Origin: Dehalococcoidia bacterium UBA2991
GTDB lineage: Bacteria > Chloroflexota > Dehalococcoidia > Tepidiformales > Tepidiformaceae
NCBI GenBank assembly: GCA_002346645.1
Contig: DEAD01000012.1
Coordinates: 1 to 64,000 of the forward strand
Direction of reading: 5' to 3'
DNA: 64,000 nucleotides
In this document: positions 24,778 to 33,524 of the stretch, piece after piece
How the letters are laid out: each line of letters starts with the position of its first letter
Numbering within the stretch: position 1 is the first letter of the stretch
The notes under the pieces: generated by a model
The model's input: the letters and a program-made list of their open reading frames with translations, nothing else
Database searches by the model: none
Told to the model about the DNA's origin: nothing
Program-made: the position numbers and the translations under genes

Positions 24778-26271
24778 TTAACGCATCTGTCGCATGCGAC
24801 CAAATTGACGCCATTCGGCCCCTGGAGCATTTGTGCTTTGGATACCTGGGTTGGACCTAGTGCTTGCTGAAGGCTTTTCCTTTACTGCCATAGCTCCTAT
24901 TACTGCCGCGATTAACTCCCGTTCGGGTCCCCCTCCGTCGCGCCTCCACTCGAGAAACTGTTTGGCTGGTTGCGGGAACATTACAAAGGAGAGAACGTCT
25001 TCTGGACTCTCGGCGAGGTCCCCGATCTCTTTCTTTGCGCTTTCCAGCTCTGGTTCTAGGTCATCCGCTGGGCGATGGTCGATCTGGGGCACATCACCAA
25101 GGATCAGGTCTAGTACTTCTTTTGCGATTGGCTCGGCAGTCTTGCCGTAAAGGCCTTGCGCGAGGTTGCGAGTCTCCTTGGTTACCACTCCGTAGCGTTT
25201 TCCTGTAAGGACATTTAGGACGGCTTGCGAACCTACTATCTGGGAGCTGGGTGTAACCAGAGGAGGGTAGCCAAGGTCTGCACGCACACGTGCGTTCTCT
25301 TCCAGCACTTCGCTTAGCTTGTCTTCTTGTCCCTGATCTCTTAGCTGTCCCACGAGATTGGAGATCATTCCGCCAGGTACCTGGTGTCGGAGTACTCCTG
25401 CATCTACACCGAGCAAGTTGCTTTCGTGCTTCCAGTAGCGCTTCCGCACCCCGCCAAAGTAATCCGCTGTTTCCACCAGATCGTCGAGCACGATACCGGT
25501 TCCGTTTTGTTCGTCCTCTCCTAGGGCAGCAACAAGTGTCTCGGTTGCCGGCTGCGACGTACCACCTGCTAGTGGACTAATCGCAGTGTCGATAGCATCT
25601 GCGCCCGCTCGTATCGCTAGGAGGTAGGCCATCTCTGAGTAGCCTGATGTGTCGTGGCAGTGAAGTTGCAGGGGTACTTCAGGGTGGTCGGCCTTAATTC
25701 GAGTTACAAGGCTTTCTGCCATGACCGGACTTAAGAGTCCCGCCATGTCTTTGATGCAAAGCGAATCTGCACCCATTTCAACCAGTCGATTTGCCAACGC
25801 ACCAAAGCTCTCCACTGAATGTACTGGGCTAGTTGTGTAGCAGAGGGTGCCTTGTACGTGACCACCGGCGCGTTGAACGCCTTTAAATGCTGTTTCCAGG
25901 TTCCGAGTGTCGTTGAGGGCGTCGAATATGCGAAAGATATCCATGCCGTTTTCGACGGCTCGCTCGCAGAACTCCAAAACCACGTCGTCGGCGTAATGCC
26001 GATAACCAACGGCATTCTGACCCCGAAGAAGCATTTGGGTTGGTGTGTTTTTCAGGCGCCTCTTTACTTCGCGTAGCCGCTCCCAAGGGTCTTCCAAAAG
26101 AAAACGCATGGCCGTGTCGAAGGTAGCGCCGCCCCAACATTCGATACTGCCATAGCCTATGGTGTCCATCCGCTCCAGGGCGGGAAGCATGTCCTCAGTA
26201 CGCATGCGCGTGGCCAGAAGCGACTGATGGCCGTCGCGGATGGCTGTCTCAGTGATGCGAACCTGGCCCAT
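24778..26271 (-). CDS. oadA: Pyruvate/oxaloacetate carboxyltransferase (5S-type, PycB/OadA)
   Basis: This 497-residue TIM-barrel carboxyltransferase moves CO2 between biotin and pyruvate/oxaloacetate. The opening VRITETAIRDGHQSLLATR and the metal-binding HCHDTSGYSE motif are typical; the carboxyl-bearing Lys is in SLCIKDMAGLL. The protein lacks a fused biotinyl domain, which is supplied by the next gene. ATG 26271 is taken as start; ATG 26283 (four residues longer) is possible. With the flanking 12S-like and 1.3S-like genes it resembles methylmalonyl-CoA carboxytransferase rather than a sodium-pumping decarboxylase, as no membrane beta subunit is present. Confidence 0.9.
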   Translation of the reverse strand: MGQVRITETAIRDGHQSLLATRMRTEDMLPALERMDTIGYGSIECWGGATFDTAMRFLLEDPWERLREVKRRLKNTPTQMLLRGQNAVGYRHYADDVVLEFCERAVENGMDIFRIFDALNDTRNLETAFKGVQRAGGHVQGTLCYTTSPVHSVESFGALANRLVEMGADSLCIKDMAGLLSPVMAESLVTRIKADHPEVPLQLHCHDTSGYSEMAYLLAIRAGADAIDTAISPLAGGTSQPATETLVAALGEDEQNGTGIVLDDLVETADYFGGVRKRYWKHESNLLGVDAGVLRHQVPGGMISNLVGQLRDQGQEDKLSEVLEENARVRADLGYPPLVTPSSQIVGSQAVLNVLTGKRYGVVTKETRNLAQGLYGKTAEPIAKEVLDLILGDVPQIDHRPADDLEPELESAKKEIGDLAESPEDVLSFVMFPQPAKQFLEWRRDGGGPERELIAAVIGAMAVKEKPSASTRSNPGIQSTNAPGAEWRQFGRMRQMR

Positions 26272-26386
26272 GCTTGGCAACATCCCTCGAGTTTTCAGGC
26301 TGCGTTCGACGTTCCGTGAACCGTATCACAAGCGTGCTCTACGGCCAGCTGTTTCAGTCTAGCGAAGCGCTAGGTTGATGCATTCT

Positions 26387-27922
26387 TTACAACGGGATGT
26401 TGCCATGTTTCTTCGGCGGATTGCGATCAGCCTTATTTCTTAGCATCTCCAGAGCGGTAATGATCTTGCCTCTTGTTTCCCTTGGGTCGATCACATCATC
26501 TACAAAGCCACGTCCTGCGGGGATGTAAGGGTTCCCGAATCGTACGCGGAAGTCCTCTGCTAGTTCTTCGCGCTTGGCTTCTGGATCGTCTGCCTCGGCG
26601 ATCTCCCGTCTATTGATAATTCCCACAGCTTGCTCCGGCCCCATTACGGCTACCTCTGCTGCTGGCCAGGCGAAGTTCATATCTCCTCTTAGGTGCTTGC
26701 TTGACATGACCAAATAAGCACCTCCGTAGGCTTTTCGTAGGACGACTGCGATCTTTGGTACTGTCGCTTCGCTGTAGGCAAACAGTAGCTTTGCCCCGTG
26801 GGTAATGATTCCCCCGTATTCCTGAGAAGAGCCAGGAAGATATCCAGGTATATCAACCAGGGTGATGATAGGAATATTGAAACAATCGCAGGTGCGAACG
26901 AACCGTGCTGCCTTGCGGCTGGCCTCAATGTCGAGCACACCAGCAAGGTGCATTGGCTGGTTCCCAACGAAACCAACTGTTTGACCACCCATGCGGGCAA
27001 AACCCACAACGACGTTTTGGGCGAAACTCTCGTGGACTTCGAGGAAGTCACTGTCGTCTGCAAGTCTGTCTATGACCTCCCTCACATCGTATGGCCGGTT
27101 TGGCTCTTCCGGGACTACTGTTAGTAATTCCTCATCGGGTTCATGCGTCGGATGCTCTGAAGGCACGAAGGGGGGGTCTTCGGCGTTGTTCGAGGGTAGG
27201 AACGAGAGTAGGCGTCGGACCTCAGACAGAGTTTCTGCTTCCCCTTCTATTGCGAAGTGAGCCACGCCTGAACGGCTGGCGTGAATGTTGGCCCCTCCCA
27301 GGGTTTCGTGGTCGATTTCTTCACCAGTTACGTTGCGGATTACATCCGGTCCGGTGATGTACATCTGGCCTGTCCCAGCTGTCATGAAGATGAAATCAGT
27401 AATGGCCGGGCTATAAACAGCACCACCGGCACATGGGCCCATGATCACGCTGATTTGGGGAACCACCCCACTTGCGAGAGTGTTCATTGCGAACATCTCG
27501 CCGAAACCACGAAGGCTTTCTGGGCCATCCTGGATGCGTGCTCCGCCGGAGTCTTGGATACCGATGATGGGCGCACCGGTCATTAGGGCTAGGTCCATGA
27601 CTTTCAGGATTTTCTCTCCCACAGTTTCGCTTAGTGAGCCGCCGGAAACAGTGAAGTCGTATGAGAAAAGGTAAACGGGACGGCCATCGATCGCTCCCCA
27701 CCCTGTCACGACGGCTTCGGGTCCACGTTCGGCCCCTCGGGGTCGGACCAAAGAGTCGATTTCTTCGAATGTGTCTTCATCCAGTAAGAGTTCAATGCGC
27801 TCTCGGGCTGTCAGTTTGCCCCGGTCGTGTTGGGCTTCGATTCTGCGAGACCCGCCCCCCTCTCGGGCTTCGGCTTTTCGTTCGTTGAGCTCTGTCAGCC
27901 GTTCCTGCACGGTCTTAGACAT
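26387..27922 (-). CDS. mmdA: Acyl-CoA carboxyltransferase (MmdA/PccB, 12S-type)
   Basis: The 511-residue protein is the acyl-CoA-specific carboxyltransferase of the propionyl-CoA carboxylase beta / methylmalonyl-CoA decarboxylase alpha / 12S transcarboxylase family. Two crotonase-like halves carry the paired oxyanion holes, GPCAGGAVYSPA in the first and RKAYGGAYLVMS in the second. The start is set by an AAGGAG ribosome site 6-7 nt upstream of ATG 27920-27922. The next genes (103 nt on) encode the 5S-like and biotinyl subunits. Biotin carboxylase is not in the window, so a true carboxylase would need a gene from elsewhere. Confidence 0.93.
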   Translation of the reverse strand: MSKTVQERLTELNERKAEAREGGGSRRIEAQHDRGKLTARERIELLLDEDTFEEIDSLVRPRGAERGPEAVVTGWGAIDGRPVYLFSYDFTVSGGSLSETVGEKILKVMDLALMTGAPIIGIQDSGGARIQDGPESLRGFGEMFAMNTLASGVVPQISVIMGPCAGGAVYSPAITDFIFMTAGTGQMYITGPDVIRNVTGEEIDHETLGGANIHASRSGVAHFAIEGEAETLSEVRRLLSFLPSNNAEDPPFVPSEHPTHEPDEELLTVVPEEPNRPYDVREVIDRLADDSDFLEVHESFAQNVVVGFARMGGQTVGFVGNQPMHLAGVLDIEASRKAARFVRTCDCFNIPIITLVDIPGYLPGSSQEYGGIITHGAKLLFAYSEATVPKIAVVLRKAYGGAYLVMSSKHLRGDMNFAWPAAEVAVMGPEQAVGIINRREIAEADDPEAKREELAEDFRVRFGNPYIPAGRGFVDDVIDPRETRGKIITALEMLRNKADRNPPKKHGNIPL

Positions 27923-28010
27923 GACTTTCTCCTTCAGGCCTCTTGCCCGCGCCTGTAATGGCGCTCTCACCTGTAATTGGGTGGAGTAACGCCTATTATC
28001 AGTGTTTGAC

Positions 28011-28086
28011 TGGTGGAGACAGGGGGAGTCGAACCCCCGACCTCAGCATTGCGAACGCTGCGCTCTCCCAACTGAGCTATGTCCCC
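28011..28086 (-). tRNA. tRNA-Ala, anticodon CGC
   Basis: A 76-nt cloverleaf on the minus strand. The acceptor arm pairs GGGGACA with TGTCTCC, including the G3:U70 wobble that identifies alanine tRNAs. The D-arm (AGCTCAGTTGGGAGAGC), the anticodon stem with loop TTCGCAA (anticodon CGC, reading GCG), and the T-arm GGGGGTTCGACTCCCCC are complete. The CCA end is encoded. Confidence 0.97.
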
Positions 28087-28220
28087 ATGGTCCCTTGCGA
28101 TCGTAGGGACGCCCCAATTGCACCGTCAAATGCATTGCACACCAAAGGGTATGTCTAAAGGCTAATTCACCCGGAATGGGGGACGGTAGTACTAAGTTAT
28201 AAAAGAGAGACTGTTGGAGA

Positions 28221-28391
28221 TTAACGGCGCCGCGAGGACCCTCTACCAATGCGATAACTTGTCTCACCCGTGAACTGACGTTCTTCCGCACACTTCTTGC
28301 AGCGACCAAAAGTGAGCTCGCCTCTTGGTGGGTCTAGCACCCAATGATGGACGCAACTATCAACTTCTTGTAGCGACTCTGCCTTCGCCAT
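28221..28391 (-). CDS. Small zinc-finger-like protein
   Basis: A 56-residue protein with metal-ligand spacing CVHHW...GRCKKC followed by a basic tail (RIGRGSSRRR). The pattern CxHxW then CxxC is typical of small zinc-binding proteins of unknown role found in Chloroflexota and Actinobacteria. ATG 28391 is chosen because it puts GAGGGGG 7-8 nt upstream; ATG 28397 and longer starts are possible. It lies between tRNA-Ala and rimM on the same strand, with about 120 nt after the rimM stop. Nucleic acid binding is plausible but not shown. Confidence 0.65.
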   Translation of the reverse strand: MAKAESLQEVDSCVHHWVLDPPRGELTFGRCKKCAEERQFTGETSYRIGRGSSRRR

Positions 28392-28514
28392 CGCCATTCC
28401 CCCTCGACTGGGTCTCAGCTCACAACCTCTGGCAATTACCCCGCCTGAAGGCTGCATGCTGTTAAAGACGCTATGGGAGTCTAGCGGGAGGGGAGAGGCC
28501 TTTCAACGGCTTTA

Positions 28515-29000
28515 TTACGATTCGTCGCCAAGTGATAACGCATTCGTAATATGCATTACTCCGTTAGCTATATCAATTGTCTGCACTACTGAAGTGATCG
28601 CGGGTACTAGTATCTCCCCCTTTGGGCCAATGACTACATAAACATCGTTCGCGCCTGTGCTTAGGACCTCGCTCACATGACCTAGGCTCCGCCCATCGTT
28701 TACTACAACTTCAAGCCCCACTATTTCGTAAACGAGAAACTCCCCGGGCGTTCGCACCAAGGAGTCTTCTTTAGCTTCTAGCAGGGCGCCTCTGGTGTCT
28801 TCAACTTGGTCACGTTGGTCTAGCCCGTCAAGGCGAAGTAGTACTTGGCCTTTATCCCAGCGGACCCGCTCAACATTCCGTCGGTGACCTAGTAGGTAAA
28901 CATCTTGGTCTGGTTGCAGGTTGGGAATATCAGGGTTGAAGGGGACAACGCGTAGTTCGCCGGCGTTTCCATGTGGCCGTAAAACGCGTCCGACTGCAAT
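28515..29000 (-). CDS. rimM: Ribosome maturation factor RimM, no canonical start codon
   Basis: RimM helps mature the 30S subunit and binds S19. The N-terminal domain starts VGRVLRPHGNAGELRV and the C-terminal PRC-barrel contains YEIVGLEVV and GANDVYVV. Together they give 161 residues, the normal size. The frame is open for about 37 codons upstream of the first RimM residue but holds no ATG, GTG or TTG. The only near-cognate start is ATT at 28998-29000, two residues before the VGR motif, as in other RimM proteins. Either a rare ATT start, a frameshift from khpA, or a base error explains this. It is preceded by khpA and followed by the zinc-finger gene. Confidence 0.8.
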   Translation of the reverse strand: MAVGRVLRPHGNAGELRVVPFNPDIPNLQPDQDVYLLGHRRNVERVRWDKGQVLLRLDGLDQRDQVEDTRGALLEAKEDSLVRTPGEFLVYEIVGLEVVVNDGRSLGHVSEVLSTGANDVYVVIGPKGEILVPAITSVVQTIDIANGVMHITNALSLGDES

Positions 29001-29065
29001 AAAGCCGTCTCGAGGCTCAGTCGGTCCGGTGAAATTTGAAGATGGAGGGGGCGCAGCGCTCGCGG

Positions 29066-29308
29066 TTAGTCCCCGATCTCTAGGCCGACCCGGGCGTCTT
29101 CGCGGATGGCCGCGACCTTAATCAGTGAGCGCATGGCAGTGGCAATTCGGCCATCTCGACCTATTACTCGGCCGATGTCGTCCTGTGCGACGTCCAAATG
29201 CACAATTAGTCGTCCGTTTTCATCGTGCTCTGTCACACGAACTTCTTCGGGGTCATCTACCAGCGATTTGGCAATATATTCGATTAGATCTGACATCATC
29301 GAGGCCAT
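29066..29308 (-). CDS. khpA: KH-domain RNA-binding protein KhpA (YlqC)
   Basis: The 80-residue protein is a single KH domain; the GxxG loop reads GRDGR in DDIGRVIGRDGRIA. KhpA proteins bind RNA and, in Firmicutes, act with KhpB in cell division and small-RNA regulation. It sits between rpsP and rimM, the conserved location of this gene. The start codon lies 2 nt after the rpsP stop; MSDLIEYIAKS, four codons in, is an equally good start. Confidence 0.93.
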   Translation of the reverse strand: MASMMSDLIEYIAKSLVDDPEEVRVTEHDENGRLIVHLDVAQDDIGRVIGRDGRIATAMRSLIKVAAIREDARVGLEIGD

Positions 29309-29310
29309 AG

Positions 29311-29676
29311 TTAGCTCTCCGTACCTTCGGTGGTGAGGGCTGGATCTTCTTGTTGACTTTCCTCTTGGGCTTCAGGTGGGGGGGAAGCTTCCGCTCCTAC
29401 CTTTTCAGCGGGAGTCGCTTTTGTCGTTGGCGATCCCTGCAGAATGCCAGCCTGTCGCAGGATTTTTTCTGCTGCTTCTGAAGGTTGAGCTCCCTTGGAA
29501 AGCCATTCGCGAGCGCGTTCTTCATTTAAGTCTGCAGTAGGAGGATCCATATGTGGGTTATACGCGCCTAGGGATTCGAGGAATCTGCCGTCCCGCGGAA
29601 AACGTTGATCGGCGACGACTACTCGATAATATGCCTGACCCTTTTTCCCAACACGCCGCAGTCGAATCCGAAGCAC
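29311..29676 (-). CDS. rpsP: 30S ribosomal protein bS16
   Basis: Residues 1-80 are a standard bS16 (LRIRLRRVGKKGQAYYRVVV, then RDGRFLESLGAYNP). The protein continues to 121 residues with an acidic, Pro/Glu/Ala-rich tail of about 40 residues that is disordered in appearance. Such tails occur in some Chloroflexota and Actinobacteria. The order ffh-rpsP-khpA-rimM is the common ancestral arrangement; the usual trmD and rplS genes are not next to it. Confidence 0.96.
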   Translation of the reverse strand: MLRIRLRRVGKKGQAYYRVVVADQRFPRDGRFLESLGAYNPHMDPPTADLNEERAREWLSKGAQPSEAAEKILRQAGILQGSPTTKATPAEKVGAEASPPPEAQEESQQEDPALTTEGTES

Positions 29677-29736
29677 TCGCTAACCCTCTAGTCTCACTAG
29701 TCGGGATGCTACCTCAAGCCCGGTCTATGCGCCCGC

Positions 29737-31062
29737 TTAGCGAAGGCCGGCCATCCCTGGCATCCGGCCTGTGCTTATCTGTCGCGCTAGCTTGCGTGCC
29801 TCGAAGAACTGCTTCAGGAGACGGTTTACATCTGCTGGCAATGTACCGCTTCCCTGAGCGATGCGTTTACGTCGCTTTCCATCAATACGGTCAGGATGGC
29901 GTCGTTCCCAAGGGGTCATCGAGAGAACAATGGCTTCTGCATGTCCGAAGTAGGAGTCGTCTAACGAGTCCACACTTAGCTGAGATTTAATGGAATTGAA
30001 TCCCGGTAGCATTTGCACTAGTTGACCAAGTGGTCCCATCTCCCGTACTTGGCGAAGTTGATCGATAAAGTCCTGAAGGTCGAAGGAACCCTTCTTAATC
30101 TTTTCGGTGAAGCGCTCAGTATCAGCCTCTCCCATTGTCGCTTTAGCTTTGTCAATCAAGCTGAGCATGTCGCCCATTCCCAGGATCCGGCCTGCTAGCC
30201 GATCTGGATGGAATGGTTCTAGGGCGTCTGGTTGCTCGCCTATGCCGATGAACTTGACTGGTACCCCCAGGACCGCACGAATGCTTAGTGCAGCACCTCC
30301 TCGTGCGTCCCCGTCAAGCTTTGTTAGGACTACGCCGGTGATTTCGGTGTGGTTGTGGAACTCCTTGGCAGCAGTTACGGCATCTTGTCCCGCCATCGCG
30401 TCTGCTACGAACAACACTTCAGTTGGCTCAATCTGTTGTCGGAGGCCTGCTATCTCCGCCATCATGGTTTCGTCGACGTGCAGACGGCCTGCGGTATCGA
30501 TCACTATGTGAGTGGCAGCTGTTTGTAGCGCTTGTGCGATTCCTCTATTGGCAATTTCGACTGGTTTTGCAGTGGTGCCTTCTTCGTAGCAGGGAACATC
30601 TATGCTTTTCGCAAGTGTTACCAATTGCTCTACAGCTGCGGGTCGGTAAATATCACAGGCGATGAGGAAGGGGCGCTTGCCCTCATTCTTTAGGCGAGCA
30701 GCTAGTTTGGCTGCAGTAGTCGTCTTTCCTGAGCCTTGCAGGCCCACAAGCAGGATTGTGGTTGGGGGCTGCGAGTTGTTGGCTAGACCGACTGCTTCTC
30801 CGCCCAAGATGGTGGTAAGTTCCTGGTTCACAATGTCTATGACTTGCTGCGCAGGGGTGAGGCTCTTGAGCACGTCCCTACCAAGTGCCTGCTCTCTAAC
30901 CTGAGTAGTGAACTGTCGAACAACGCGGAAGTTGACGTCGGCTTCGAGCATGGCTAGCCGGACGTCGCGAAGGACCGTATCTAAGTCGTCCTCCGAGACG
31001 ATGCCTCGACTGCCAAAGCTCTGGAAGGCTCCCTGCAGTTTGTCGGTGAGAGCTTCGAACAT
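29737..31062 (-). CDS. ffh: Signal recognition particle protein Ffh (SRP54)
   Basis: The 441-residue GTPase targets ribosomes making membrane proteins. An N domain (residues 1-90) is followed by the G domain, with Walker A GLQGSGKTTTAAKL (about 105), DIYRPAAVEQL, DTAGRLHVDE, and TKLDGDARGGAALS. The C-terminal M domain carries QDFIDQLRQVREMGPLGQLVQMLPG and the SRP-RNA binding segment with GSGTLPADVNRLLKQF. All motifs are intact. The SRP RNA gene was not found in the window. Confidence 0.97.
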   Translation of the reverse strand: MFEALTDKLQGAFQSFGSRGIVSEDDLDTVLRDVRLAMLEADVNFRVVRQFTTQVREQALGRDVLKSLTPAQQVIDIVNQELTTILGGEAVGLANNSQPPTTILLVGLQGSGKTTTAAKLAARLKNEGKRPFLIACDIYRPAAVEQLVTLAKSIDVPCYEEGTTAKPVEIANRGIAQALQTAATHIVIDTAGRLHVDETMMAEIAGLRQQIEPTEVLFVADAMAGQDAVTAAKEFHNHTEITGVVLTKLDGDARGGAALSIRAVLGVPVKFIGIGEQPDALEPFHPDRLAGRILGMGDMLSLIDKAKATMGEADTERFTEKIKKGSFDLQDFIDQLRQVREMGPLGQLVQMLPGFNSIKSQLSVDSLDDSYFGHAEAIVLSMTPWERRHPDRIDGKRRKRIAQGSGTLPADVNRLLKQFFEARKLARQISTGRMPGMAGLR

Positions 31063-31098
31063 AATTTCCAGTGTACGCGTAAGCCAGTGAGTCGAGCG

Positions 31099-32115
31099 TT
31101 AGAGGCCGCGCTCCACGAGCATGGCGCTTAAGTCGCTCAGCCGGCAGGCATAACCCCACTCGTTGTCGTACCAGGCTGCTACCTTCACGAGGTTTCCAGC
31201 CACAACGTTTGTTGAGCGCCCGTCAACGATGCTTGAACGTTCATCGCCCTTCAGATCCATGGAAACGACCGGGTCATCCGTAATGCCGAGTATCCCCTTC
31301 ATTTGTTCGCTGGCCGTCTCTGAGACGGTTGCATTCACTTCTTCCCTTGAAGTCTCCTTCTCGGTGAGGGCTACTATCTCCACAATGGAGACCGTGGGGG
31401 TGGGTACGCGATAAGCAAGCCCGTCAATTTTGCCTTCGACCTCGGGAATGACAAGACGAAGCGCCCGCGCTGCGCCAGTTGAGGTTGGCACTATGTTGAG
31501 AGGCCCTGATCGCATTTCCCGTGGGTCACCTCCGCCTGCCTGGTCCAGGATCTTCTGAGAGCTTGTATAGCTGTGGACTGTGGTCATTTGGCCCTTCACC
31601 AGTCCAAAGTTGTCTACCAGAACTTTGACGACAGGCGCTAACCCGTTTGTGGTGCAGCTTGCGTTGGAAATGACGTGGTGTTCAGCTGGATCGTATCGAT
31701 GGTCATTTACCCCGAGAACGATCGTGAGATCTTCGTTCTTGGCAGGCGCGCTGATGACAACTTTTTTTACGCTGTCTCGTCGATGTGCTACTGCCTTCGT
31801 TGCATCTGTAAAAAACCCTGTGGATTCGATAACTATTTCAGCTTCTGCTGAACCCCATGGGATCTGTCCCGGGTCGCGTTCACTGAAAACGTTTACCAGT
31901 CGGCCGTCGACTGCGATGCCGTCTTGAGTTGCTTGAATCTCGCGGTCCCAAGGACCGTAATTACTGTCGTACCTAAGAAGGTTTGCATTAGTTTCGGTAT
32001 CGACAAGGTCGTTAATTGCTACGACCTCTAGTGTGTCACCGTACCGTTCATTGATTGCTTTGAAGACCTGTCTGCCTATTCGTCCGAAGCCGTTAATACC
32101 AATCTTGGTTGCCAC
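31099..32115 (-). CDS. gapA: Glyceraldehyde-3-phosphate dehydrogenase, type I
   Basis: GapA (338 residues) makes 1,3-bisphosphoglycerate using NAD and phosphate. The NAD site GINGFGRIGRQVF begins at residue 4, and the active-site NASCTTNGLAPV has the catalytic Cys. The C-terminal YDNEWGYACRL is normal. GTG 32115 is used as start because the family sequence begins immediately after it; the open frame continues another 53 codons upstream into the HAD gene without similarity. Other glycolytic genes (pgk, tpi) are not adjacent. Confidence 0.95.
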   Translation of the reverse strand: MATKIGINGFGRIGRQVFKAINERYGDTLEVVAINDLVDTETNANLLRYDSNYGPWDREIQATQDGIAVDGRLVNVFSERDPGQIPWGSAEAEIVIESTGFFTDATKAVAHRRDSVKKVVISAPAKNEDLTIVLGVNDHRYDPAEHHVISNASCTTNGLAPVVKVLVDNFGLVKGQMTTVHSYTSSQKILDQAGGGDPREMRSGPLNIVPTSTGAARALRLVIPEVEGKIDGLAYRVPTPTVSIVEIVALTEKETSREEVNATVSETASEQMKGILGITDDPVVSMDLKGDERSSIVDGRSTNVVAGNLVKVAAWYDNEWGYACRLSDLSAMLVERGL

Positions 32116-32153
32116 CGTGAAAACCCCGTTTGCTTTGAAAAGGTGAGTGAAGC

Positions 32154-32849
32154 CTAGCCCTCGTTCGCCGCTCGCGATAGCCCGTCTGCTTCGAAGCCGA
32201 ACAAGAGCTTTGTCACTACTGCTGCGGGAGACCCCACTCCTTCGGCCTGTCTTTCTCCTAACCCATGCGGCCACCCAGCCTGCAGTGCCATCAACCCCAA
32301 CTGGATAGCCTGTTCAATATCGTGCTCACTGGCCCCTACAAAAAGACAACTTGTTGGTTCTCTGCCGAAATAGGAGAGGCACTCCGTTAGTCGTGCCCTT
32401 GGGTCCCAGGCTAGCCCAGATGGAGTTGCCGATAACACTGTTAAAAAGCGGTCCAACCCCGTGGCTTGTGCCTGCTTAAGCGCGACTGCATGAGGCAGGC
32501 GGGAGATTGCGCCGATTTCCAGACGAGCTCCTCGGATGTCATCGAGAGCCATTCCCGTTCCGTCAAACACGAGGAGCTTCTTCATTGCGCTGCGTTCAGC
32601 TATGCGTTCGCAGAGCTTATTTGCTTGGCGTAGCTCTTCTGGATCATCAATCAGGATAGAGAGGCTCTCGGACCAGGGGCGACTTTGATACTCCTCCGCC
32701 AATGGCTGCGCGCTTATGCGCCGATTGGCAATGCTCATCAACGTTTCTTCTAGCGTGTAGCACCAGGCTGGACGGCTATCGATGAGGGTTTCGTCAAGGT
32801 CGAATATGACGGATCTGAAGGCGGGTTCGAATGTGCGACGGGAGGGCAC
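32154..32849 (-). CDS. HAD-superfamily hydrolase
   Basis: The 231-residue protein has HAD motif I IFDLDETLIDSR at about residues 16-27, a helical cap, motif II VLSAT near residue 130 and a LFVGASEHDIEQA motif IV near 163. This fits a phosphoglycolate-phosphatase-like enzyme of subfamily IA, but the motif II region is atypical and the substrate is unknown. It is followed by gapA 38 nt on and preceded by the MocA-like gene, with 6 nt between, so these two are likely co-transcribed. Confidence 0.82.
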   Translation of the reverse strand: MPSRRTFEPAFRSVIFDLDETLIDSRPAWCYTLEETLMSIANRRISAQPLAEEYQSRPWSESLSILIDDPEELRQANKLCERIAERSAMKKLLVFDGTGMALDDIRGARLEIGAISRLPHAVALKQAQATGLDRFLTVLSATPSGLAWDPRARLTECLSYFGREPTSCLFVGASEHDIEQAIQLGLMALQAGWPHGLGERQAEGVGSPAAVVTKLLFGFEADGLSRAANEG

Positions 32850-32855
32850 GTTTGC

Positions 32856-33446
32856 CTAGTGGTCGCCGGAAAGAGTTGAAGCTGCGGCTGAATAGTCATC
32901 TGGAGTGTTCATATCGACTAGGCAACGTTCGTCGCTGAGAACATCAACAATATTGTCTGCGTAGTTGGCGAGTACGCCTTTTAGGCCCTGTTGGTCTTCG
33001 GTGGCTGTGATTAAGGCGCCTCTTAAGCGTCCCGCCAATACGACTGGATGACCGTGCTGGTCACCGTGCACTGGGCGAGTGGCGCTTGCTTCGGGTGTGT
33101 GCCCTTCAATTACAGACCGGATGAGCTCAGCAGGGCGTGGTTGGTCGACATTAAGGAGCACGATGACGGAGGCTTCTTGGCTTACAGCCTTTGCTCCAGC
33201 TCGCAAGGATCCAGCTCTTCCCAATTGGTAGATGGGGTTCAGGACACTTCGATAGGTGAGGCCGTGAAGCTTCCTATGGATATCATCAGCCCGGTATCCG
33301 AGTACGACGACCACCTCGTTAACCCCTGCATCCTGGAGTTGTCGTATTTGGTAACGAATAAGAGGTTCACCACCCCAGTCGAGAAGCGCTTTCGGTTCGC
33401 CCATGCGCTTGGACATGCCCGCTGCCAGCAGGATACTGGAAATCAT
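32856..33446 (-). CDS. MocA/MobA-like nucleotidyltransferase
   Basis: A 196-residue nucleotidyltransferase with the signature LLAAGMSKRMGEPKALLDWGG at residues 6-26. These proteins transfer CMP or GMP to molybdopterin (MocA, MobA) or act on other sugar phosphates. The DQPRP-type Asp motif is seen as NVDQPRP. No molybdenum-cofactor genes are adjacent, so the cofactor assignment is only one option. A 6-nt gap separates it from the HAD gene. Confidence 0.8.
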   Translation of the reverse strand: MISSILLAAGMSKRMGEPKALLDWGGEPLIRYQIRQLQDAGVNEVVVVLGYRADDIHRKLHGLTYRSVLNPIYQLGRAGSLRAGAKAVSQEASVIVLLNVDQPRPAELIRSVIEGHTPEASATRPVHGDQHGHPVVLAGRLRGALITATEDQQGLKGVLANYADNIVDVLSDERCLVDMNTPDDYSAAASTLSGDH

Positions 33447-33524
33447 AGCCTGCTCCTGTTCACCCTGGTCTTGCCTGCTAGAACACCAGTCTAGGATGGC
33501 TGCATGGTTGGGGCGAACGCGTAG

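Noticed and set aside
24251..27922. Sodium-pumping oxaloacetate or methylmalonyl-CoA decarboxylase
   Set aside because: The beta (membrane) and gamma subunits are missing from the locus.
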